From Candidatus Poribacteria bacterium (GTDB taxonomy: Bacteria; Poribacteria; WGA-4E; WGA-3G), in contig VYCT01000283.1 of the NCBI GenBank assembly GCA_009843785.1, positions 1 through 57,818 on the forward strand: a stretch of 57,818 nt of DNA, read 5' to 3'. The notes below the pieces were generated by a model. That model was not told the DNA's origin. It did not search any database and saw nothing but the letters and a program-made list of their open reading frames with translations. This document shows positions 1-8,173 of the stretch, piece after piece. Numbering within the stretch: position 1 is the stretch's first letter; the number at the start of each line of letters is the position of its first letter. The position numbers and the translations under genes were made by a program.

Positions 1-46
1 CATTTTCATTGCAATTTGTCGTTTGGAAAATAAATACCTCTTAAAA

Positions 47-75
47 TTGACATTATCTATATCATTTGTTAAAAT
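47..75 (+). promoter_or_regulatory. sigma-70-like promoter of the response regulator gene
   Basis: TTGACA (47-52) and TAAAAT (70-75) are separated by exactly 17 bp. Transcription would begin near 82, which excludes the upstream ATG at 79 and supports the ATG at 115. The same hexamer pair with the same spacing occurs at 16170-16198 and in front of the tRNA at 26244-26272, so it is probably this genome's housekeeping promoter. Confidence 0.6.
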
Positions 76-114
76 AGGATGGGGAATCATAGATTGAAGA
101 CGAGGAAAATTGAA

Positions 115-807
115 ATGGATGCAAAGATTTTAATTGTTGAAGATGAACGCGATATCGCTGATTTATTACGATATAATCTACAAGAAGCAGGCTTCAAAAC
201 AGACTATGTCCGAAACGGTGCCGATGCCCTGCAGCGGGCTATTGAGAAAACGCCGGACCTTATCTTATTAGATTTGATGCTTCCAGAAGTTGATGGAATG
301 ATTGTTTGTCGTTTACTAAAGAACGACCCAAGAACTAAAAATATTCCTATTGTGATGGTAACAGCGAAAACTGAGGAAAAAGATAGGGTCGCCGGGTTAG
401 AACTCGGCGCAGATGATTACATCATAAAGCCTTTTAGTCCAAGGGAAGTCGTCCTACGCGTATCTGCTGTACTCCGCCGTATCCACATCGGTAAACAGAC
501 TGAAAGCACCAAACGGATCGAAATGCATGGCGTAACAATCGATCTTGATAAACATCAGGTACTTATCCAGAGCGGGTCAATTGACCTGACCGCCACCGAA
601 TTTAAACTCATCACCCTATTCGCACGCTCACCCGGACGCGTCTTCACGCGCGATATTCTCATGGATGTGATATGGGGACAAGATTATTACGGCATTGACC
701 GTACGGTGGATACGCATGTGAGTCGCCTTCGCCGCAAACTCGGCGAATTCGGCAAGCATATTGAAACGGTGCATGGGGTCGGCTATCGGTTCAAGGAAAG
801 CACTTGA
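115..807 (+). CDS. PhoB/OmpR-type DNA-binding response regulator
   Basis: A 230-residue two-component response regulator acting as a cytoplasmic transcription factor. The N-terminal receiver domain (about residues 3-120) has the acidic pair E9/D10, the phosphoacceptor D53 in LILLDLMLPEVDG, the conserved T of MVTAKTEEK and the K of KPFSPRE. A winged-helix Trans_reg_C domain follows (about 137-228) with TATEFKL and a C-terminal DTHVSRLRRKLG recognition helix. The start at 115 is preceded by GAGG at 102-105 and lies downstream of the promoter at 47-75; an in-frame ATG at 79 would precede the transcript. No histidine kinase lies next to it, so the partner may lie upstream of the window or be unlinked. 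The regulon is unknown. Confidence 0.93.
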   Translation: MDAKILIVEDERDIADLLRYNLQEAGFKTDYVRNGADALQRAIEKTPDLILLDLMLPEVDGMIVCRLLKNDPRTKNIPIVMVTAKTEEKDRVAGLELGADDYIIKPFSPREVVLRVSAVLRRIHIGKQTESTKRIEMHGVTIDLDKHQVLIQSGSIDLTATEFKLITLFARSPGRVFTRDILMDVIWGQDYYGIDRTVDTHVSRLRRKLGEFGKHIETVHGVGYRFKEST

Positions 808-985
808 GGACTGCTACACCAGAGACCTTCAATCCTCATGTAGAACGCAGCTTCAAATCCTGAAGCTTACGGATGGCTAACTGCTGATGGGTGATGAAGT
901 GCTTCCAAGCGAGAGGGAACCTTCACGGTCGCCTCTCACATTGGATTGCACGTGTAAGATTAATATACAGATTTCGCACTTGCAC

Positions 986-1360
986 CTACGGAAACTCTAT
1001 TCCGAGTTTTCGACACACCTTTCGGATTTTGTTAATCGCACCGCCTACCTGCCGTCCGTTCCGTGTAACACCAAAGAGATGCTGACTCACAACACGGCGA
1101 GAAATGCCGAGGATATTCCCAATCTCTTCCTGCGTTTTGCCTTTATAAAAGTAGAGGTGGATACACTCGGTTTGACGTTCGGTTAACTCTTTCGCGATAA
1201 TTTGACGAACCTGTTCTAAGACCGCCTGCCGTTTCGCGCGGCGTGCTGCCGTATATTCGTCATCAGGGGCTCGATACCAGAAATAGTCTTCGGTGGTGAA
1301 CTGGTCAAAAAAATCCGGCGGGACCGGAATCTCCCAAAAATCTGGATTAAATCTTGGCAT
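986..1360 (-). CDS. small sigma-70 region 4-like DNA-binding protein
   Basis: A 124-residue protein. The C-terminal half (about residues 55-118) is a sigma-70 region 4 / LuxR-like helix-turn-helix: LTERQTECIHLYFYKGKTQEEIGNILGISRRVVSQH, the pattern of a region that reads 'promote growth of the chain until a conserved HTH'. The N-terminal half is acidic, rich in aromatics and prolines (WEIPVPPDFF), and contains no sigma region 2, so it is not a complete sigma factor. It might be an orphan regulator, an anti-sigma-like partner or a phage-type late regulator. It stands alone, with a 630-bp non-coding stretch upstream. A TTGACA-N17-TATTTT arrangement on the same strand at 1696-1668 is a weak promoter candidate. 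Confidence 0.72.
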   Translation of the reverse strand: MPRFNPDFWEIPVPPDFFDQFTTEDYFWYRAPDDEYTAARRAKRQAVLEQVRQIIAKELTERQTECIHLYFYKGKTQEEIGNILGISRRVVSQHLFGVTRNGRQVGGAINKIRKVCRKLGIEFP

Positions 1361-1993
1361 AGATAGGACAACTCCCTCAGTGTGAGGCGACTGCGCCTAT
1401 GCCATTTTCAATCAAATTATGATAATGAGCAGAGGCACCATCGCCTTGAACTGAATACGTTCAAATGAATTATAGCGTGGCTCAAACTTCTTCCTAACAA
1501 CATGATAGGTACCTCCTCCTTCTGATTTATATCTATGTTTGTGGTTTGAAACGGTGCAAGGCGGTCAAAACGACCAACCTCTCGCAAACGACTCTGAATA
1601 GTATACTAAAAAATACAAATATATGCCACAAAAATTGCGTTCAGCGCGTGTCGCATATCCTGACCCCAAAATAGCATATTTTGCGAAATATGTCAAAATG
1701 GGGGACAGAGGGGGTTCAACCCTCCGTCCCTTTCCAAAGAGTGCGACACTTAGTGTCACACCACAAGGGCGTAACACTAAGTGTCACACCTCCTCTGGTT
1801 TGCTAACATAACAAATTCCTCCTTTTTCTCTCTACCGCGATAAAGCGGTATTAGGATATCATCATCATTTAAAAAAATGACAATGATTCACTTAAACACA
1901 TTTTCGGATGCACTTTTGCATGTTTTTTTGAAAAAAAAGTGAAAAAAATATTTTTTCCGGTTGAAAAGTGGTACGGATCCCCTTTGCAAATTG
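1361..1993. other. intergenic stretch with hairpins and palindromic repeats
   Basis: No convincing gene. It contains an imperfect stem-loop at 1702-1730 (GGGACAGAGGG against CCCTCCGTCCC) resembling the terminator at 13860, two 17-bp palindromic direct repeats at 1746-1762 and 1774-1790 (ACACTWAGTGTCACACC), and one copy of the ACAC-rich motif ending in GGATGCACTTTT (1897-1919). On the minus strand a strong Shine-Dalgarno precedes a ten-codon ORF near 1807, which I cannot interpret. Confidence 0.5.
1746..1790. repeat. pair of 17-bp palindromic direct repeats
   Basis: ACACTTAGTGTCACACC at 1746-1762 and ACACTAAGTGTCACACC at 1774-1790 differ only at the central base pair. Each carries the palindrome GACACTTAGTGTC or its near match, and the copies are 28 bp apart, close to three helical turns. 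This geometry suits a dimeric repressor operator, but no cognate regulator can be named. Confidence 0.5.
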
Positions 1994-3940
1994 CTATTGC
2001 CATGAAACCTGGCTCATATCCCATAGCATAACCACACCATCTTCACTGATACTGGCAAGTATGTGTCCATCCGGACTGAACGCTAACGCCCGAACCCAAG
2101 TCGTATGCCCGGTGAGCGTAACTGTGCTTCGCTCAGTGAATGTGTCCCGCAAACGAATCACTTCATAACAGCCACTCGCGAGTATGCGTCCATCCGGACT
2201 AAAAGCAACGGATAAAACACTACTTTTTGTGGGTTCTTCAAAGGTATTCAGCAGTTTACCCGCTTCCACATCCCATAACCGCAGTGTGGCATCGTCACTA
2301 CCACTTGCAAGCACGGTTCCCCTTGGCGAAAATGCGACAGCAGCAACCGAATCCGTATGTCCGACAAGGGAATCTTTGAGTTTACCGGTGTGCACATCCC
2401 ATAACCGAATCACTTTTTCATCAGTTGCGCTGGCAATCGTCCCTCCATCGGGACTCAGCGACATGGCTCTGACACCCTGGCTTGGATCCAGTTCTGTAGT
2501 GTTCGCTATAATGATTTTCAAGGGTTTATCCGCACCAACATCCCAAATACGAATCGTATTGTCCCAACTCTCACTCATAAATGTCGCACCGTCCGGTGAA
2601 TAGACGATAGAAGGGACACCCTTCTCATGTCCGGTGATGGTTTTTTCGAGCTGCCCAGTCGCCACATCCCATAAACGAATATTACCGTCCCATTCCCCAC
2701 TCGCAAGCACGCTGCTATCTGGTGAGAACCGCACCGAATTAACAATGTCTGTATGCCCGGTGAGGATTTTCAGGAGTTGCCCACTCTGTACGTCGCGTAG
2801 CGAAATAGTATGGTCGGGCATCCCATTATACGCAAGCATCTCACCGTCTGGTGAAAATGCTATCGATCTCCCAAAAGAGCCGGTATGTCCGGTGATGGTC
2901 TTCAAGAGTTTGGCTGTCTCCACATCCCAAAAACGAATCGTTCCATCATAGTGACTCATACTCACAACGGTTTTTCCATCTGGCGCGTACATTACAGTAT
3001 TAACGCTATCCGTATGTCCGGTAAGGGTTTTCAAGGGTTCACCGGTACTCGCGTCCCAAAAGCGGATTGTCTTATCCCAACTGCCGCTCACAAGGGTCGT
3101 GCCATCTTGCGAGTAGGTCACAGAATCAACGCCAGATGTATGTCCAGTGAATGTTTTTAGGTGTTCTCCAGTGCCAACATCCCAAAGATAAATATTGGAA
3201 TCGCTACCGCCACCCACCAGGGATTGACCATCAGGCGAATATGCGACATTATAGATACGTTCCGGAAGCGCAGTGATCGTCTGCAGGCGTTGTCCTGTCT
3301 CCACATCCCAAATCCGAATTGTTCTGTCTTCCCAACCGCCACTCGCCAATCTCTTTCCATCGTCCGAATACGCGATAAAGTGGATAGACATAGAAAATGT
3401 GTTAAGATCTGTGTGCCCTATAAGGGTCTTTAACAACTTACCGGTGTGCCTATCCCAGAGTTGAATCGCATTGTTCCAAGTTGCGCCTGCAACTGTCTCG
3501 CCGGTAGGGCTGAATGCTAACGCACCGATTCTATTCGCGTCCCCTACAAGAACATTTTTCAATTTCCTTGCCTGCAAGTCCCATAAATAAACGCTGCCGT
3601 CACTTCCAACAGCAAGTGTCTCTCCATCGGGGCTGAGGTGCATATCTTCAGTGAAGGGTTCTGTGATGAGATCCAGTGCTTCACCCGTGCGGACATCGTA
3701 TATCCAAGTACCGATCGAGCTCAAAACGGCGAGACGGTTACCATCCGGCAAATAGACGCAATCGCTGAGCATCCCCTTCCCAAAACGCGCTTTCGCCTTT
3801 TCAGGCAATTCCCATTGTGTCCAATCTTTCACGGTTTCCTCCGTTTGCGGCTCTGCAACTGTTGCAGGCGCATCGTTAGGTTGCTGTTCAGGGGTATGAC
3901 GCTTACCCACTGCGTTGGTCCTTCCTATTTGTGTCCGCAC
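1994..3940 (-). CDS. WD40 beta-propeller, probably the detached C-terminal part of a sigma-propeller fusion
   Basis: About 648 codons. After a Pro/Thr-rich linker (residues 1-40) come the family signature WELPEKAKARFGKG and a long run of WD40 blades (repeats of SPDG..LASGS.D.TIRLWDV..GKLLKTLTGHT), enough for about two seven-bladed propellers. Unlike its two paralogues at 9831 and 11851 it has no signal peptide, and the GTG at 3940 has no clear ribosome site. The frame continues upstream (S-K-I-D) into the sigma factor frame if one copy of a 17-bp tandem duplication (3954-3987) is removed. As written, the propeller may be untranslated or made by reinitiation. Its expected role is an extracytoplasmic interaction or sensing platform. 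Confidence 0.8.
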   Translation of the reverse strand: MRTQIGRTNAVGKRHTPEQQPNDAPATVAEPQTEETVKDWTQWELPEKAKARFGKGMLSDCVYLPDGNRLAVLSSIGTWIYDVRTGEALDLITEPFTEDMHLSPDGETLAVGSDGSVYLWDLQARKLKNVLVGDANRIGALAFSPTGETVAGATWNNAIQLWDRHTGKLLKTLIGHTDLNTFSMSIHFIAYSDDGKRLASGGWEDRTIRIWDVETGQRLQTITALPERIYNVAYSPDGQSLVGGGSDSNIYLWDVGTGEHLKTFTGHTSGVDSVTYSQDGTTLVSGSWDKTIRFWDASTGEPLKTLTGHTDSVNTVMYAPDGKTVVSMSHYDGTIRFWDVETAKLLKTITGHTGSFGRSIAFSPDGEMLAYNGMPDHTISLRDVQSGQLLKILTGHTDIVNSVRFSPDSSVLASGEWDGNIRLWDVATGQLEKTITGHEKGVPSIVYSPDGATFMSESWDNTIRIWDVGADKPLKIIIANTTELDPSQGVRAMSLSPDGGTIASATDEKVIRLWDVHTGKLKDSLVGHTDSVAAVAFSPRGTVLASGSDDATLRLWDVEAGKLLNTFEEPTKSSVLSVAFSPDGRILASGCYEVIRLRDTFTERSTVTLTGHTTWVRALAFSPDGHILASISEDGVVMLWDMSQVSWQ

Positions 3941-3953
3941 ATCTATTTTTGAT

Positions 3954-3987
3954 TCGAGGTTCGCGACTATTCGAGGTTCGCGACTAT
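3954..3987. repeat. 17-bp tandem duplication causing a frameshift
   Basis: TCGAGGTTCGCGACTAT occurs twice back to back, at 3954-3970 and 3971-3987. Seventeen is not a multiple of three. With two copies the sigma factor frame ends at 3967. With one copy the frame runs on without a stop into the WD40 protein, giving 927 codons including the final stop. Replication slippage is the likely origin. Confidence 0.9.
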
Positions 3988-4791
3988 AGGTGTGTCAATG
4001 ATTTCAACCGTCATCTCCGAAGCGGCATCGAAACTATAAGGTTTCTGAAAACGCGTCAGGTATTGGTGGTTGCCAAAACCGAGCATGAGCAACACCGCTG
4101 CTAATGTGGACGCAGCAACTGTCCACGGCATTAATGGTTTGCTACTGAACGGCGCATCAAGTTTGACCCGTGAAACCTCGCGCATAACGGTTTCGGTAAG
4201 ATTCGGTGAGATTTGGAAATTCTCTAAAGCCTCTCTTATCATCGGCTCTTCTTTCTTTAAACGCTGTTGGGCACGGCGCAGCCGACTCTTAATCGTGTTA
4301 GCGGATACACCTAAGAACGCGCCGATCTCGGCACACGACATCTCCGCGAAGTAATGTAGCGTCATCACAGTGCGTTCGCTCTCCTCAAGTTTCGCAAGTA
4401 GTTTTTTGACGACCTCGCGTTGGGTTTCCATGGAGATGCGTTCGTTTTCTTCAACGGCATATTCGGAGTACGACGGTTTTTGGGGTTGTGCACCGCCCTT
4501 GTTTTTCAACAACTGCGCCCGAAAATGCTTTTTATGCAACCATGTGTTGCAGCGGTTTGTGGCAATCACATAAAGCCAACTTGCAAAACGCTGCGGCTTC
4601 TTCAGCGTTCGGAGTTTCTGATAGGCTTTCAGGAATGTATCCTGTGTAATCTCCTCGGCAATGTGAAAATCTCCGATTTTTCGCCACGCAAGCGCGTGCA
4701 CCTGTTTTTGATATTTTTTCACAAGTTCCGAAAAAGCGGTATCATCGCCGTTGAGAACACGCTGAATTAATTGTATATCACTGTTTTTCAT
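3967..4791 (-). CDS. ECF sigma factor with C-terminal membrane segment
   Basis: A 274-residue ECF sigma factor. Region 2 is at about residues 10-85 (DDTAFSELVKKYQ, then EEITQDTFLKAYQKL and FASWLYVIATNRC). Region 4 is at about 128-180 (LEESERTVMTLHYFAEMSCAEIGAFLGVSANTIKSRLRRAQQRL). A transmembrane helix follows at about 225-243 (MPWTVAASTLAAVLLMLGFG), then a short tail. The start has an excellent Shine-Dalgarno, GGAGGTGATC. The sigma-TM-tail arrangement, including QKPYSF and TVEIID, is shared with the sigma-propeller fusion at 47101. That supports the view that this gene should read on into the WD40 protein just downstream, placing the propeller outside the membrane and the sigma domains inside. 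No separate anti-sigma factor is nearby. Confidence 0.88.
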   Translation of the reverse strand: MKNSDIQLIQRVLNGDDTAFSELVKKYQKQVHALAWRKIGDFHIAEEITQDTFLKAYQKLRTLKKPQRFASWLYVIATNRCNTWLHKKHFRAQLLKNKGGAQPQKPSYSEYAVEENERISMETQREVVKKLLAKLEESERTVMTLHYFAEMSCAEIGAFLGVSANTIKSRLRRAQQRLKKEEPMIREALENFQISPNLTETVMREVSRVKLDAPFSSKPLMPWTVAASTLAAVLLMLGFGNHQYLTRFQKPYSFDAASEMTVEIIDTPIVANLE

Positions 4792-4808
4792 GGATCACCT
4801 CCGATCGA

Positions 4809-4842
4809 TTTCACCCTATAGTGACACCACGAAACGGTGAAA
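4809..4842. promoter_or_regulatory. hairpin in the 5' leader of the sigma factor gene
   Basis: TTTCACC (4809-4815) and GGTGAAA (4836-4842) form a perfect 7-bp inverted repeat 18-51 bp upstream of the sigma start codon. It could be an operator or an RNA hairpin close to the ribosome site; there is no further support. Confidence 0.3.
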
Positions 4843-4948
4843 TGGGTGCATAATTCTGCACCAATAGGCGTGTGTTTGGATAAAATAACGCAAGTTGCCA
4901 CCTATTTATCAAGGGACTTTAAGAAGCAGTGCGTAAGTCCTATCTATA

Positions 4949-6358
4949 TTACACCTCAACGCGCACAAACGCAAGATACGCTCCGGATAAAAGCAGAAGA
5001 AAAAATAGTGCCAACAACAGCAAATCTATCGCCGCCGTGTTGAAATCTTTACTAAAGTTGAGTGTATCTTCAAATGTGGGAACCGCTTCTGGACTGACGG
5101 GTTTCTCTGACATCCCTTCACGAACCCCAATGATATGGAGACTTTCTATATCCGCCTTATCAGTGTCAACAACGAACTCTCGATATTCACGGGCGTAAAC
5201 TTTCACATTCTCTAAGAATTGCAGGTGCCGCTCGAAACCCGTTCCAGCAAAGGATTCAAACAGGTGCTGAAAGATTGTGACAGGAGACAATCGGGTGGTG
5301 GCGCGTGCTCGGTTCACTTGCGAAATCTGTTGTTTTAAGCGTGCCTCCTGCAACTGTTCCTGCTGTTCAGCGTCTTTAGAGACGTACGCACCATCCACCT
5401 CTATCCTTTTTCTTGAATCTCCGCGCGCCTGCCGCCAACGAGACCCGTATTGATCCCGAAGTTCATTATGCAGTTGCCAAGAACGTTCATAAAATCCGTG
5501 AGTCGCCTTGGGTGATGCGGAATCCCCCGCAATTGCAGCGAGCGTACCCGGCATAAAAACGACGAGAGAGACCCAAACCAATAGGAGGATCACCAGACTC
5601 ACCGCGCTCCGTTGCACACGCGCTGAAACGAGCAGCCCTAACGCCAGAAAAAGACACGTGTAAAGCAGCGCAATACAAAAGATGATGCCCAACCGCCCCC
5701 ATGCCTCAGCATTGAGGTGGACATCGCTTGATGTCGAAATCACCAAAAGGTTCATCAATATCGCAAGTGTAAACGGAATGTTAAGACTGATCAATGCACC
5801 TAAAAACTTGCCAATCAGGACGGTGTGACGCGGGATGGCATTTGCCAATATTAACCGCAGGGTCCCACGTTCACGTTCACCAGAGATTGAATCAAAGGTA
5901 AACAGTAATGCGATCAGACTCAAAACGTAACCGATGATAAAACTCCAATCCACCAAGGTAACGTCTGGACGTAAATTCCCCAGACTCGTATCAACTGGCG
6001 GATATGCAAGTATCCAGGCACTTTCTAATCTGTCAGTGCTCCAACGAAAGGTGCCCCCTATCGCTTGCCTCGGTAAATCAGTTTCACTACCTTCTGCACA
6101 GAAACGGAGTGCCGACGGCTTTTTGTAAAGATCTCCAGGTCCCTTTTGGGCGAGTCTATACAAGCTCTCATCCGCAGAAGCCATTAAGTGATTCTGGTAT
6201 TCGGTGACCCCATCGTTATATGCCTGTATCCGCTTCGGGTGTTCATGGAGATGCACGACAGCGTTGGTCAGCATCAAGCCGATCAGCAACACGATCGCAA
6301 GTGCAAACCGAAGGCTGTTGAGATTATCGTAGAGTTCACGTTTTGCGATATGCCACAT
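4949..6358 (-). CDS. ABC-2 type transporter permease (DUF3526-like architecture)
   Basis: A 469-residue integral membrane protein. An N-terminal helix (about 15-35) leads into a large extracytoplasmic loop, then a group of helices (about 135-285) including the ABC-2 signature SGERERGTLRLILANAIPRHTVLIGKFLGA, a second large polar loop (about 290-430), and a last helix near the C-terminus. It is a paralogue of the next gene upstream (6529-8034), so the two probably form a heterodimeric export permease. The ATP-binding subunit is missing from the neighbourhood and must be supplied elsewhere. The substrate is unknown. Its last codons overlap a half-copy of the TGCGTAAGTCCT repeat also seen at 16345. 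Confidence 0.85.
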   Translation of the reverse strand: MWHIAKRELYDNLNSLRFALAIVLLIGLMLTNAVVHLHEHPKRIQAYNDGVTEYQNHLMASADESLYRLAQKGPGDLYKKPSALRFCAEGSETDLPRQAIGGTFRWSTDRLESAWILAYPPVDTSLGNLRPDVTLVDWSFIIGYVLSLIALLFTFDSISGERERGTLRLILANAIPRHTVLIGKFLGALISLNIPFTLAILMNLLVISTSSDVHLNAEAWGRLGIIFCIALLYTCLFLALGLLVSARVQRSAVSLVILLLVWVSLVVFMPGTLAAIAGDSASPKATHGFYERSWQLHNELRDQYGSRWRQARGDSRKRIEVDGAYVSKDAEQQEQLQEARLKQQISQVNRARATTRLSPVTIFQHLFESFAGTGFERHLQFLENVKVYAREYREFVVDTDKADIESLHIIGVREGMSEKPVSPEAVPTFEDTLNFSKDFNTAAIDLLLLALFFLLLLSGAYLAFVRVEV

Positions 6359-6528
6359 AAGTCACCAGTAACCAGTTAACAGTTTTCAGACTCCGCAGTA
6401 AAGAGGTTAACATCTTCCTCACCTCTCCTATGGTAGATTTTAGAATCATCTATACATTATAAGTAACCGGTTACCAGTTACCGGATGTATCCTTTCTGGC
6501 AACTGGACACTGGCAACTGTTAACTACT
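6359..6528. repeat. degenerate AACCAGTTAACAG-type intergenic repeats
   Basis: The 170-bp gap between the two permease genes is built from variants of ACCAGTTAACAGTT, AACCGGTTACCAGTTACCGG and GGCAACTGGACACTGGCAACTG. The same kind of CAGTTATCAGT-like simple repeat recurs at 39902-40060 and 42133-42240, so it is a dispersed repeat of this genome rather than a gene. Confidence 0.5.
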
Positions 6529-8034
6529 TCACACTTCACTCTTGACGAAAATCAGAAATATTATGATGAACAGGACTCCATTAATCATGAGCAGTAAAGA
6601 TACATCCGGCAGTGCGCGTTTGGCATTTATATGGGTATCGACTCTTTGAAAAGAGAATTGTGGAAAGCTTCCCCAATCCGGCGCGCCCTTGTCCGCAGAA
6701 AACCACTCACGAGATCCAAATACATCTTTATCGTAGAGGTAGGTAATCACTTGACGTCTGTATTGTCTCACAGCGTCGAAAAAATCTCTGGTGCCGAGCA
6801 TATCCGTGCCTGCCCATGCTTGAGTTGCAGCATCATATAATCCAATAGGCGAGAGTTTCAACCAGGCTCTCTCCACTTTCGCGGGTTTAACAAAGATATC
6901 CTCTAATGCGGGTTTTCGGATGAGCCACGTTCGGTCTGCTGTATCCGTAACCAACCGACCGAGGAAACGGAAATGATGCTGCGCGTGAGGGATCTTGGGT
7001 TCATCTTCCTCACCAAGTGTTTCAAAATCTATGACACTTTCATAGGTATACAGTAGCGTCCGAGGGGTGTTCCAAAGGTAAGCATGACGGGATCCGCCTC
7101 CCCTGAGTTCAAGACCCCAATCTTCCCCTGGGAAAGCGTCAGTGGCAAGGAAGTGTTTCCGCGCTCTGTCAAATTCCTCCCATATCTGTTCAATTTGATT
7201 GAAGGCGGATGCCGTGCGCGGCTGTGGTGCCTCGAGACGGCGGATCACAGCAAGCGTTACGTTTGGATAGACCAGCACTAAAAATCCCCAGACGAACATA
7301 GAGAGCATCAATGCAGTACTCGTTCGACGCATCGCCGCCGAAATCAGCATGCCAATGAAGTAAAACACCGACAGATACGCAACAGATGCGAAAATAATTC
7401 CACCGATGCGCAGAAAATCATGCGTATTTAGCGAAATAGCAGCGGAATTCGTTAGTAAAATCACAGCCAGGAGAAGGCTCATCAGCAACGGCACCAGCAG
7501 ACAGAGCATCGCACTGATGTATTTCGCAAGCAGGATATGCCCACGACGCACCGGGTTAGTCAAGACTAAACGTAATGTCCCTCGCTCGTGCTCTCCGGCG
7601 AGGACATCGTAGGCGAAAATTAGTGCCAACAGGCTTAGCACAACCTCAAAGATAAAGACAATATCCATGGATGTGAAAATGTTCATAAACGGATTATCCG
7701 AACCGTGCCTGTCAGCATCCCACAGCGACGGCACATATCCGTGTGCTACCTTAACCTCGTTTCCGGGTCGCTTGTCGAATCCGACATTGAAAATGCTTAA
7801 AGGGTTCGGTGGACGGTCAACGTACACTTCACCTGCTGAATAAGTATTCGTCTCTTGAAGTTGCCGCTGATGCATTTTAACAGCAGCGTTGTAGCCTGCC
7901 AAGCGTCGCTCATAGTCCTTAATAAGCACAGCCGTATTTGTAACCACAAGCAACAGTGTAATGAAAACGGCTGCCGCGAAGCGAAACGTCATCAGGTTGT
8001 CAAGTAGTTCTCTACGGATGAGTGTTGTCAACAT
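6529..8034 (-). CDS. ABC-2 type transporter permease, paralogue of the neighbour
   Basis: A 501-residue permease with the same layout as the 4949-6358 product: an N-terminal helix, a large polar loop, a block of helices with AGEHERGTLRLVLTNPVRRGHILLAKYISAM, a second large polar loop and a C-terminal helix (VSLLLMINGVLFIIIFLIFV). I chose the ATG at 8034 because MLTTLIRRELLDNLMTFRFA aligns with the start of the paralogue (MWHIAKRELYDNLNSLRFA); the frame is open 13 codons further upstream. The two genes are 170 bp apart on the same strand and are probably cotranscribed. No ABC ATPase is adjacent. The transported substrate cannot be inferred. Confidence 0.85.
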   Translation of the reverse strand: MLTTLIRRELLDNLMTFRFAAAVFITLLLVVTNTAVLIKDYERRLAGYNAAVKMHQRQLQETNTYSAGEVYVDRPPNPLSIFNVGFDKRPGNEVKVAHGYVPSLWDADRHGSDNPFMNIFTSMDIVFIFEVVLSLLALIFAYDVLAGEHERGTLRLVLTNPVRRGHILLAKYISAMLCLLVPLLMSLLLAVILLTNSAAISLNTHDFLRIGGIIFASVAYLSVFYFIGMLISAAMRRTSTALMLSMFVWGFLVLVYPNVTLAVIRRLEAPQPRTASAFNQIEQIWEEFDRARKHFLATDAFPGEDWGLELRGGGSRHAYLWNTPRTLLYTYESVIDFETLGEEDEPKIPHAQHHFRFLGRLVTDTADRTWLIRKPALEDIFVKPAKVERAWLKLSPIGLYDAATQAWAGTDMLGTRDFFDAVRQYRRQVITYLYDKDVFGSREWFSADKGAPDWGSFPQFSFQRVDTHINAKRALPDVSLLLMINGVLFIIIFLIFVKSEV

Positions 8035-8173
8035 CAAGTTTACCTTACTACCGATTCTGCTCTTTTTCAGCAAATACAGAACGCTTTTACTGATGTAGGC
8101 TCAAATTTTGCGAATAAATCTCACAGTACCTATGTAACCTTTCATCAGTGCAATTCCCAATTTTGCGTCCGCC

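Noticed and set aside
887-1186. Plus-strand frame opposite the sigma-region-4 gene
   Set aside because: No family features or ribosome site; the opposite strand encodes a clear helix-turn-helix protein.
1565-1777. Minus-strand 70-codon frame in the intergenic stretch
   Set aside because: It runs through the hairpin and palindromic repeats, and the predicted protein has no domain or compositional sense.
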